A DNA stretch of 64,000 nucleotides. Source: Beijerinckiaceae bacterium (GTDB lineage: Bacteria; Pseudomonadota; Alphaproteobacteria; Rhizobiales; Beijerinckiaceae). The stretch lies in assembly GCA_947478405.1 (NCBI GenBank), contig CANJVX010000001.1, positions 124,001-188,000 of the forward strand. The letters run 5' to 3'. The notes below the pieces were generated by a model. That model did no database searches, was not told the DNA's origin, and worked only from the letters and a program-made list of their open reading frames with translations. Below, piece after piece: positions 39,526 to 46,927 of this stretch (positions are counted from its first letter, which is position 1; each line of letters opens with the position of its first letter). The position numbers were made by a program, and so were the translations under genes.

Positions 39526-40401
39526 TCAGTTGACGACACCGACCACTTCATCTGGGTGCCGCTCAATCAGGATGCGGCGTAGTTTTTCCATGGCGCGATT
39601 TTCGATCTGACGAACACGCTCCTTGGAAATGCCAAGTCTGGTTCCCAGGGCTTCCAATGTGGCGCCCTCTTCCGACAGACGGCGTTCACGCACAATGCGC
39701 AATTCCCGTTCTGACAGAACATCCAGCGCATCGCGCAACCAAGTCATCCGTCGATCCGCATCGATGACCTCTGTCACGGCTTCGTCTGGAAGGGGGTGAT
39801 TATCAACGAGAAATTCCACCTGCTCCGTCATGGAGGAATTGTCGCTTTGGGCAACAGGGGCGTTGAGCGAGATGTCAGGCCCCGAAAGACGCGCATCCAT
39901 CGTTGCGACATCGGCTTGGGATACGCCAATTGCCTGCGCAATCGTCGCATAAATGCGCGATGTATCGACGGGGCGTCCATCGCGCGATAATTTGGCGCGC
40001 AACCGACGCAAATTGAAGAAGAGCGCTTTTTGACCCGACGAGGTCCCGCCGCGCACGATTGACCAATTGCGGAGGACGTAATCCTGCATAGAGGCGCGAA
40101 TCCACCATGTCGCATAGGTTGAGAATCGAACGTCCCGTTCTGGCTCGAAGCGGGCGGCAGCCTCTAGCAGTCCAACATGGCCCTCCTGAATGAGGTCGGC
40201 GGGGGGGAGTCCGTAATTGCGGAACCGTCCGGCGATTGCGATCACGAGGCGCATATGGGCATGGGCAAGATGGTGCAGGGCTTGCTCATCCCGCTGTTCT
40301 TTCCAGCGAATTGCCAGTGCACGTTCTTGCTCGCGCTCCAAAAAAGGCGCCGCCATGGCCGCCTTGACGAATTGCCGTTCGCCACCCGCCAGTTGCACCA
40401 T
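39526..40401 (-). CDS. rpoH: RNA polymerase sigma-32 family factor (RpoH type)
   Basis: A 291-residue group 3-like sigma factor. Region 2 is HMRLVIAIAGRFRNYGLPPADLIQEGHVGLLEAAARFEPERDVRFSTYATWWIRASMQDYVLRNWSIV, and the RpoH-box equivalent is KALFFNLRRLRAKL. Region 4 has LSERELRIVRERRLSEEGATLEALGTRLGISKERVRQIENRAMEKLR. This is the shape of the RpoH2-type heat-shock/oxidative-stress sigma factors of Rhizobiales, which often have two or more rpoH genes; which paralogue this is cannot be told. An AGGAG site precedes the start. Confidence 0.92.
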   Translation of the reverse strand: MVQLAGGERQFVKAAMAAPFLEREQERALAIRWKEQRDEQALHHLAHAHMRLVIAIAGRFRNYGLPPADLIQEGHVGLLEAAARFEPERDVRFSTYATWWIRASMQDYVLRNWSIVRGGTSSGQKALFFNLRRLRAKLSRDGRPVDTSRIYATIAQAIGVSQADVATMDARLSGPDISLNAPVAQSDNSSMTEQVEFLVDNHPLPDEAVTEVIDADRRMTWLRDALDVLSERELRIVRERRLSEEGATLEALGTRLGISKERVRQIENRAMEKLRRILIERHPDEVVGVVN

Positions 40402-40541
40402 TTTTGTCTCCTGCTAGCCTAAGTGGGAATTACGCGACAGGCTCGGCCCCGGATCAGTTTGGGGTCGGGTGCCGGAGACACCTGGCCTGTCCGAAAAGCC
40501 TAGAAAAAGCTTCAACACTTGTCTTTCAGGAAGGATGCGCC

Positions 40542-41399
40542 ATGAATCAGAAACTCATCGATCTTTATGACGAATATACGCATCGCCCACTCGATCGTCG
40601 GGTGTTTCTGGAGCGGCTCATCACCCTGGCCGGTTCCGCGACAGCTGCGCAGGCTTTTCTTGCCGTGATTGAACCAAATTATGCGAATGCGGCGGTGATT
40701 GCGGCCGATGATGCCAGGCTCGGCTCGGCTCCGCTTGAAGTTCCAAGCGCGCAATTGAAAGGCTACCTAGCCTATCCAAAGGCGAAGGGCGCGCAGATTT
40801 CTGACAATCTTGTGATTGTTATTCATGAAAATCGTGGGCTTAATCCGCATATCGAAGATGTGGCGCGTCGCGCCGCGATTGCAGGCTTTCATGCCTTCGC
40901 CCCCGATTTTCTAACGCCTGACGGCGGCACACCCAAGGATGAAGATCAGGCGCGCGATATGTTCGCCAAAATCGATATGGCGCGCGTGATCCGCTCTGCT
41001 GCAACTCTGGTATCGTATTTCAAGGAAAAAACTCCGCGAATGAAAATTGGCGCAGTGGGCTTTTGTTGGGGTGGCGGTGCAGTTAATTCAATGGCTACCG
41101 TGGCGCCTGGCCTAGATGCAGGCGTCGCCTTTTACGGCGTTGCGCCGAAGCTGGAGGATGTGGCGAAAATTAAAGCATCAATGATGATGCATTATGGCGC
41201 GCTGGATGCGCGCGTAAATGCTACCAAAGAGCCTTTTGAAAATGCGATGAAGGCCGCAGGCGTGACACATCAGAGCTTCATGTATGAAGGTGCAAACCAC
41301 GCCTTTCATAATGAAACGTCGCCGGAGCGTTATGTCGAGGCCGCGGCAAAACTGGCCTGGCAACGCACCATGGATTTGTTCAAGCAGAAGCTGGCCTGA
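40542..41399 (+). CDS. Dienelactone hydrolase family protein
   Basis: A 285-residue alpha/beta hydrolase. The nucleophile is a cysteine (Cys175 in GAVGFCWGGGAV), as in dienelactone hydrolase, with Asp in YGALDARVN and His in GANHAFHNE. The N-terminus (YDEYTHRPLDRRVFLERLITLAGSATAAQA) contains RRxFL followed by a hydrophobic stretch, the form of a Tat signal with a long n-region, common in this subgroup. Substrate unknown. ATG 40542 lies after GGAAGGA. It is divergent from the sigma factor gene. Confidence 0.85.
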   Translation: MNQKLIDLYDEYTHRPLDRRVFLERLITLAGSATAAQAFLAVIEPNYANAAVIAADDARLGSAPLEVPSAQLKGYLAYPKAKGAQISDNLVIVIHENRGLNPHIEDVARRAAIAGFHAFAPDFLTPDGGTPKDEDQARDMFAKIDMARVIRSAATLVSYFKEKTPRMKIGAVGFCWGGGAVNSMATVAPGLDAGVAFYGVAPKLEDVAKIKASMMMHYGALDARVNATKEPFENAMKAAGVTHQSFMYEGANHAFHNETSPERYVEAAAKLAWQRTMDLFKQKLA

Positions 41400-42884
41400 T
41401 CATTCCACGACGATCTTGTAGCGCTCTTCGGGCCGCAGTGCGGTACCCGACTGAAGTCCATTGAGTAACAGAAATTGGTCGAGCTGCTGTTCTGTCACCG
41501 CCATGCGACGTGCCAGACTGGCCGCTGTCTCATCTGCATTGGCGGCGACAATCTTCACCCGCAAGGGGCGGGTGCGCATCGCTTCCTCGCTTTCAAGTTT
41601 GCGGAAACTTTCGATCGATTCCATGAAACGCGCATCCAGCGCGGCTGATAAATTGCGCGAAGCAAAAATCATCCGATAAACTTCGCCACCAAAGCGGATC
41701 ACCGCCACGCGGAATTGCCAATCACCACCCTTGGCCACGCCAAGCGCTGCCGGAATGCCATTCAATGAAACCTGTCGGATTGAATTGGCATCCAGTCCTT
41801 CCATCCAGCCTGATGCGAGATAAGTGCCCAGATCCTGAGAGGAGGATACATTCACACTGTCGAGGCGCAGAGCTTGCGCGCCGCCATTTGCGATGCCGAG
41901 TAAGGCTTGCGCAGAATTTTCCAGTGCGAATCCGTCAGGCGCAGTGAGGGTGAATCCAAGTTTTGGATGAATGAAAAGACGTCCGCGCACAAAGCCTTCA
42001 CTTGGATCGTCGCCAAAATCCATGCCGTCGATTGCGTTAAAATATTCATCGCGTGCACCAAGGCCTAAGCCCGGCGCGCCTAGCTGGCGGGCTGCCGCGA
42101 CGGCTTGGCGAATTCGCTCAGGTGTTGAGGGATGTGTTGCGAGAATGTCGGGTTGCCCCTCGCCTCCACGCTGGCCAAACAGCGAAGCGCGCAGGCTCGA
42201 CGCGCGACCAAGCGATGTCAGAAAGCGCGCTGCGCCATAGGGGTCGTAACCAGCTGTGGCAATAGCCTTCACGCCGATCTGGTCAGCCTCCAATTCCTGC
42301 AAGCGTGAGAAACTCGCGAGCGAAAGGCGGCCTGAGGCTTTCACCTCATTGCTCTTCTGGTTGCCTTGGATCAGCGAGGCCGCTTTTGAGATGACAGCCG
42401 CATTCTTTTCCAGTTCGGCTCGCGCGCTGGCATGACGCGCGCTTACATGCGCAATCTCATGGGCCATGACGGCGGCGATCTCGGAGGAATCATTGGCCAA
42501 AGCCAGCAGGCCACGGGTGACATAGAGATTACCGGACGGTAGCGCGAACGCATTGACGAGTGGCGTGTTGAGAATGGAGACCCTGTAAGCTTCCGAGGGA
42601 GCCTCGCCTGATTGTGCGAGCCGCACCAGAATTCCGTTCAGATAAATTTCGGCTGCCGCAAATTTATATTCGCCACCAAACAAGGCAACGAGGCGCTTGT
42701 GCTCGGAGGCTTGTGGCGTCTCAGCGCCAGTCGTGCGCGGTGCCGCCGTTGGGACAGCGGGAAGGTCCGCGCGTCGCCCGCCCGGATCAAGTGCTGCGCA
42801 GCCCGACAGCATCAGCGCGAGCGCGCATGTGACACCCAATGGGGCGCCATATTCGCTCAAGATTTTTGCGGGCACGAAACTCAA
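41400..42884 (-). CDS. M48-family metalloprotease lipoprotein (BepA/YfgC-like)
   Basis: A 494-residue protein. The lipobox is MLSGCAAL near residue 29. The zinc site is HEIAHVSARHA (HExxH), with the third ligand in LQELEADQIGVKAI. After the protease (to about residue 280) comes a domain with repeated beta elements, ending in a LysM-like region (ARRMAVTEQQLDQFLLLNGLQSGTALRPEERYKI). BepA-like enzymes process or degrade outer-membrane proteins during assembly. Its start overlaps the stop of the thermonuclease-like gene upstream by four bases. Confidence 0.9.
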   Translation of the reverse strand: MSFVPAKILSEYGAPLGVTCALALMLSGCAALDPGGRRADLPAVPTAAPRTTGAETPQASEHKRLVALFGGEYKFAAAEIYLNGILVRLAQSGEAPSEAYRVSILNTPLVNAFALPSGNLYVTRGLLALANDSSEIAAVMAHEIAHVSARHASARAELEKNAAVISKAASLIQGNQKSNEVKASGRLSLASFSRLQELEADQIGVKAIATAGYDPYGAARFLTSLGRASSLRASLFGQRGGEGQPDILATHPSTPERIRQAVAAARQLGAPGLGLGARDEYFNAIDGMDFGDDPSEGFVRGRLFIHPKLGFTLTAPDGFALENSAQALLGIANGGAQALRLDSVNVSSSQDLGTYLASGWMEGLDANSIRQVSLNGIPAALGVAKGGDWQFRVAVIRFGGEVYRMIFASRNLSAALDARFMESIESFRKLESEEAMRTRPLRVKIVAANADETAASLARRMAVTEQQLDQFLLLNGLQSGTALRPEERYKIVVE

Positions 42885-43663
42885 GACTTGGATCCGATAA
42901 GTTCAATGGCAGCGGGGGTAAAAATTTCGATTTGCGGTCCCGCACGATATTCGAGTATGCCGCGCACGCGGATCGTTCGCCCGGGAAGTTCGTCGGGAGC
43001 AACACCCGCGCCGGCGAACGATTTCCCATTCTGTCGGGTAAAGGTGACGCTCAGGTTACTGCCTCTGGCCGGTCCAAGATCGAGATAGAATCGGGCAGCG
43101 GTTTGGCCAAGTCGCAGAACGACGCCTTCGACAATGACAAATTCCCCCACATGTCCGGAAAGGGATGCGGAAGACGTCGCTGGGAGCACGGCATAATGGG
43201 AATCGGCCCAGAGACCAAGCTTTGCCGTCCGCGCCTGAATTTCTGCTGCCAAAAGTGGAGCAAGACAGGGATCCGTCAGGGACGGTCCCACACGCCCCAG
43301 TCCCTTTGACACCAGATGGAGGGTAAGATTCTCGCCTGACCGCAAAAAGATAGGGGTGAGAATGCGTCCCCAGCGATCGGCCAAAGGCAGGCGGGCGGGC
43401 AGGCTGATGCTTTCTGCCCGGCTCCAGGCTTCAACTGATGCGCGCGCGCGTGCGGCTTGCGTGGCCCCGCGCGGCGTTGCCTCGAAGGGGGCTAGATGAA
43501 GGGGCTTCAACAGACGGCCGTCAGCGAGTTCGATCTCGATGCGGGGATGAATTTTGGCAACCCGGCCCACTTCTTGGGCGGGCTGCGGACAGGTCTGCGC
43601 CTGCGCGAGGCCAGACGCAATCAAGCCCAGTCCGGCCAGGCAGATCGCTCTTGAACGTCGGAT
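42881..43663 (-). CDS. Thermonuclease (SNase)-like exported protein, start unclear
   Basis: Mature region of ~240 residues with a staphylococcal-nuclease-like OB fold: VGRVAKIHPRIEIELADGRLLKPLHLAPFEATPRG, then RLPLADRWGRILTPIFL, LVSKGLGRVGP and LLAAEIQARTAKLGLWA. A second OB-like part follows (GEFVIVEGVVLRLGQTAARFYLDLG). The catalytic Arg/Glu pattern of true nucleases is not clearly kept. A signal peptide RRSRAICLAGLGLIASGLAQAQ is evident, but no ATG, GTG or TTG lies in frame between it and the tRNA-Arg gene; the only upstream codon in the right place is ATC at 43663. The frame running on into the tRNA is an artefact. Either a rare start is used or the start has been lost. Confidence 0.6.
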   Translation of the reverse strand: MRRSRAICLAGLGLIASGLAQAQTCPQPAQEVGRVAKIHPRIEIELADGRLLKPLHLAPFEATPRGATQAARARASVEAWSRAESISLPARLPLADRWGRILTPIFLRSGENLTLHLVSKGLGRVGPSLTDPCLAPLLAAEIQARTAKLGLWADSHYAVLPATSSASLSGHVGEFVIVEGVVLRLGQTAARFYLDLGPARGSNLSVTFTRQNGKSFAGAGVAPDELPGRTIRVRGILEYRAGPQIEIFTPAAIELIGSKS

Positions 43664-43679
43664 AGCTTTAGGCGAATAG
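43651..43679 (+). promoter_or_regulatory. Candidate promoter of tRNA-Arg
   Basis: TTGAAC (43651-43656), a 17-base spacer and GAATAG (43674-43679) stand 13 bases before the tRNA. The boxes lie on the opposite strand within the signal-peptide coding region of the thermonuclease-like gene. Confidence 0.45.
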
Positions 43680-43692
43680 TGCCCCGCACTGC

Positions 43693-43769
<77 letters not shown>

Positions 43770-43822
43770 GTCTTTCCAAATAATCGGCACATCATGTGCC
43801 AAGTTTATGTTGGAGCATGGCC

Positions 43823-44014
43823 ATGGGCAAATTCCCCAAGGCTATTTTGGAACCCGTTTTTGCTCCTGGTATTTCATTGCGGCTGGATATCAGGGTTCGT
43901 ACGCAGCTCGGTCAGCGGATGCATGGTGTGGATGCAGAAAGTGACGAACCCCTGCCGAAGCGTTTTCAGGATTTGCTGAAGCAATTGGAGGCAAGGACGC
44001 AACGCGGGGTTTGA
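43823..44014 (+). CDS. NepR-like anti-sigma factor, orphan
   Basis: A 63-residue protein. Its core, ISLRLDIRVRTQLGQRMHGVDAESDEPLPKRFQDLLKQLEA, fits the NepR pattern: a first helix with LR at the start of ..G..LR.., then EPLPxRFxDLLxxLE. NepR sequesters the general-stress ECF sigma factor EcfG and is released by PhyR. Here no phyR or ecfG is nearby; the gene starts 54 bases after tRNA-Arg and may be co-transcribed with it. ATG 43823 has a GGAG site seven bases upstream; ATG 43817 is too close to it. The first helix departs somewhat from the classical consensus. Confidence 0.65.
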   Translation: MGKFPKAILEPVFAPGISLRLDIRVRTQLGQRMHGVDAESDEPLPKRFQDLLKQLEARTQRGV

Positions 44015-44020
44015 AAATGA

Positions 44021-44044
44021 AAACGCCGCCCGAAGGCGGCGTCT
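44021..44044. terminator. Terminator hairpin between nepR-like gene and efp
   Basis: ACGCCGCC (44023-44030) pairs with GGCGGCGT (44035-44042) around a CGAA loop. On the minus strand it is followed by TTTTCATTTTC, so it best terminates efp; the plus strand lacks a T run. Confidence 0.7.
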
Positions 44045-44072
44045 CAAAGGCTCTCGTGCGACGCTTGCGCGT

Positions 44073-44642
44073 TCAGTCTTTGGCGCGTTCGACGTAGGTG
44101 CCATCCTCCGTCAGCACGACGATGCGAGTGCCTGCTGCCACATGGGGCGGCACCATGACGCGCGCTCCCGTGGCAAGCTTTGCTGGCTTGTAGGAGGAAG
44201 AGGCTGTCTGGCCCTTCACAACCGGCTCGGTCTCTGTGATTTCCACCGTGACGCGGGCGGGGAGCTGGATGCCGACCGGCACACCATTGAAGAGCGACAG
44301 AATGACCTTCATACCTTCCTGAAGCCACTGGGCTTGATCGCCGAGGATTTCGTCAGACACCTGCAACTGTTCAAAGCTCTCGTCATTCATGAAGTGAAAG
44401 CCTTCGCCATCCTTGTAGAGGAAGGAGAAGTCACGGTCTTCGACGAAGGCGCGCTCGACTTGCTCGGTTGTCTTGTAGCGGTCTGTTGTCTTCACGCCAT
44501 CGGAAAGGCGGCGCATATCGATCTGGGTTGTGGGCGTGCCCTTACCGGGATGGAAGCTTTCGGCGGACAAAACGACATAGAGTTGTCCGTCGTCGCGCTC
44601 TAGGATGTTGCCCTTGCGGATCGAACTGGCGATGACTTTCAC
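44073..44642 (-). CDS. efp: Elongation factor P
   Basis: EF-P rescues ribosomes stalled at polyproline. The 189-residue protein has the KOW-like N-terminal domain with the modifiable lysine K34 in HPGKGTP, and the two OB domains ending in [20 protein letters not shown] lysine at the tip and the neighbouring epmA and epmB genes show that it is beta-lysylated. It is transcribed away from epmA across a 121-base gap. Confidence 0.97.
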   Translation of the reverse strand: MKVIASSIRKGNILERDDGQLYVVLSAESFHPGKGTPTTQIDMRRLSDGVKTTDRYKTTEQVERAFVEDRDFSFLYKDGEGFHFMNDESFEQLQVSDEILGDQAQWLQEGMKVILSLFNGVPVGIQLPARVTVEITETEPVVKGQTASSSYKPAKLATGARVMVPPHVAAGTRIVVLTEDGTYVERAKD

Positions 44643-44763
44643 GGGGATGCTTCCTCGGTTGCTGGGGAGGCTCCGGCGGAATATGCATCTGCCGGACTAT
44701 TGGGTGCGCTTGTATAGCGAACCTGCCCTTGAGCGCTAGCCCCCAGAGGATTGATTGCCTCCC

Positions 44764-45816
44764 ATGAACCCGCCCGACGTGACAGAGCCTTCCCCCTGGT
44801 GGGATAGGGGCGTCCATCAGGACCGTCGCCCACGCCTTTTGGCGCGCGCGGCCCTGCGTGTTGCTGTGCGGCGCTGGTTCGAGGCTGAGGGTTTTGTCGA
44901 GGTGGAGCCCGCAGCCCTTCAGGTGAGCCCCGGCAATGAGACCCATATTGCGGGTTTTGCCACAGATTTTGTCGCGCCCGATGGGGCGGTTCAGCCCTAT
45001 TATCTCCATGCCTCGCCGGAATTTGCCTGCAAGAAATTGCTGGCCGCGGGCGAGACGCGCATCTTTGCTTTGACCTCAGTATGGCGGAACGGCGAACGCG
45101 GGCCTTTGCATCATCCCGAATTTACGATGCTCGAATGGTATCGCGTGGGTGAGGCCTATAGCCTCCTTATAGCAGATTGCGGGGCCCTCCTGCGGCTCGC
45201 AGCACAAGCCTCCGGCCTGAAACAATGGTCGTTTCGTGGACGCAGCTGCGATCCTTTCGCGCCGATCGAAAGACTGACTGTCTGCGAAGCTTTCTCGCGC
45301 CATGCAGGGGTTGATCTGGCCGCCTGCCTTGAAGATCGCGCGGCCCTCGCGCGTGAAACGCTTCGGCTTGGCTTGCGTGTGGCTGATGATGACACTTGGT
45401 CCGATCTTTTTTCGAAAATTCTTTCAGACCGTATCGAGCCGCAATTGGGCATTGGCCATGCAACCGTGCTTGATCTTTATCCCGCGTCTGAAGCAGCACT
45501 TGCGCGTCGCTCGCCGCACGATCTCCGTTTTGCCGAGCGTTTCGAACTTTATGCCTGTGGTGTGGAACTCGCCAATGCCTTTGGTGAACTGACAGATGCG
45601 CCTGAACAGCGCCGTCGTTTTGAAATGGAAATGGCCGAGCGGCAGCGCATCTATGGTGATTACTATCCGCTCGATGAAGATTTTTTGCGCGCGCTTGAAC
45701 ATATGCCAGAGGCTTGCGGTATTGCCTTGGGCTTTGATCGACTTGTCATGCTAGCAACGGGCGCTACGCATATTGAAGATGTGATCTGGACGCCGCTCGC
45801 AGGAGCTGGCCGATGA
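44764..45816 (+). CDS. epmA: EF-P--(R)-beta-lysine ligase EpmA
   Basis: EpmA (also GenX/PoxA) is a lysyl-tRNA-synthetase paralogue lacking the anticodon domain; it attaches (R)-beta-lysine to K34 of EF-P. The 350-residue protein has class II motifs 1-3: EVEPAALQVSPGNE, the motif 2 FALTSVWRNGERGPLHHPEFTMLEWY, and motif 3 GIALGFDRLVMLATGA. ATG 44764 is the likely start. It overlaps epmB by four bases. Confidence 0.96.
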   Translation: MNPPDVTEPSPWWDRGVHQDRRPRLLARAALRVAVRRWFEAEGFVEVEPAALQVSPGNETHIAGFATDFVAPDGAVQPYYLHASPEFACKKLLAAGETRIFALTSVWRNGERGPLHHPEFTMLEWYRVGEAYSLLIADCGALLRLAAQASGLKQWSFRGRSCDPFAPIERLTVCEAFSRHAGVDLAACLEDRAALARETLRLGLRVADDDTWSDLFSKILSDRIEPQLGIGHATVLDLYPASEAALARRSPHDLRFAERFELYACGVELANAFGELTDAPEQRRRFEMEMAERQRIYGDYYPLDEDFLRALEHMPEACGIALGFDRLVMLATGATHIEDVIWTPLAGAGR

Positions 45817-46847
45817 GCGTCGGAATTCATCGGGTCGATGATCTTGTGGCACGCGGATTTGTTAAAAGTACCGATGCTGCAGCCCTCGAGGTGCTCGTCG
45901 TGCGCTATGCGCTAGCGATCACGCCAGCTATGACCACGCTGATGGACGCATGTGACGTTGATGATCCAATTGCGCGTCAATTTGTTCCTGACTTGCGCGA
46001 AGCTGAGACGCAGCCGGAAGAACTAGCAGATCCGATTGGCGATGGTGCTCATTCACCAGTTGAAGGAATCGTGCATCGTTATCCCGATCGTGTTCTTCTG
46101 AAGCTTTTGCATGTCTGCCCGATCTATTGCCGCTTTTGTTTTCGGCGCGAAATGGTGGGGCCGGGTGCCGAGCAGGTGCTCTCGCCTTCAGCCCTAGATC
46201 AGGCACTTGCCTATATCGCCGCGCATGAAGAGATATGGGAAGTCATTTTGACGGGTGGTGATCCGCTTGCTTTGTCACCGCGTCGCTTGGCCGATGTCAT
46301 GGGCCGCCTTGACGAGATTGCACATTTGAAAATCATCCGTTTTCATTCGCGCGTGCCAGCTGTTGATCCCGCTCGCATCGATGATGAGATGGTGGCTGCG
46401 CTGACCTCAACCAGCAAGACGGTCTATGTCGCGCTGCATGCCAATCATCCGCGCGAATTGGGTGAGGCTGCGGCGCAGGCCCTTGGGCGACTGGTGTCGG
46501 CTGGCATTCCGCTCGTCAGCCAAACCGTTTTGCTTAAGGGTGTGAATGATGATTTCGATACCCTCGCCGCGCTCATGCGCCGCTTCGTCGAATTGCGGGT
46601 GAAGCCTTATTATTTGCATCAGGGTGATCTGGCACCTGGCACGTCGCATTTTCGGGTCGACTTGGAAAAAGCGCGCGCGCTCGTGTCGCAATTGCGACAC
46701 GAGGTTTCAGGCCTCTGCCAGCCCGCCTTCGTGCTGGATATTCCCGGCGGCTATGGCAAGGTTTCAGTCGGGCCCGATCACTTGACCCCCGACGGGGTGG
46801 CTGATCATCGCGGTGTGATCCATCCCTATCCCGCTTTGCCGCGCTAA
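45813..46847 (+). CDS. epmB: EF-P beta-lysylation radical SAM enzyme EpmB
   Basis: EpmB is a lysine 2,3-aminomutase-like enzyme making (R)-beta-lysine for EpmA. The 344-residue protein has the radical-SAM cluster motif CxxxCxxC in VCPIYCRFCFRREMVG, EVILTGGDPLALSP, and a PLP lysine probably in GGYGKVSVGPDHL near the C-terminus. ATGA overlap with epmA shows tight coupling. Confidence 0.95.
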   Translation: MSVGIHRVDDLVARGFVKSTDAAALEVLVVRYALAITPAMTTLMDACDVDDPIARQFVPDLREAETQPEELADPIGDGAHSPVEGIVHRYPDRVLLKLLHVCPIYCRFCFRREMVGPGAEQVLSPSALDQALAYIAAHEEIWEVILTGGDPLALSPRRLADVMGRLDEIAHLKIIRFHSRVPAVDPARIDDEMVAALTSTSKTVYVALHANHPRELGEAAAQALGRLVSAGIPLVSQTVLLKGVNDDFDTLAALMRRFVELRVKPYYLHQGDLAPGTSHFRVDLEKARALVSQLRHEVSGLCQPAFVLDIPGGYGKVSVGPDHLTPDGVADHRGVIHPYPALPR

Positions 46848-46927
46848 AACCCGATTTTTTGGCTCGGATAGCGATTTGAGAGGCGGGCCTAAACGGCCTC
46901 GTAACCCGAATCACCTTTTGTCATCCC

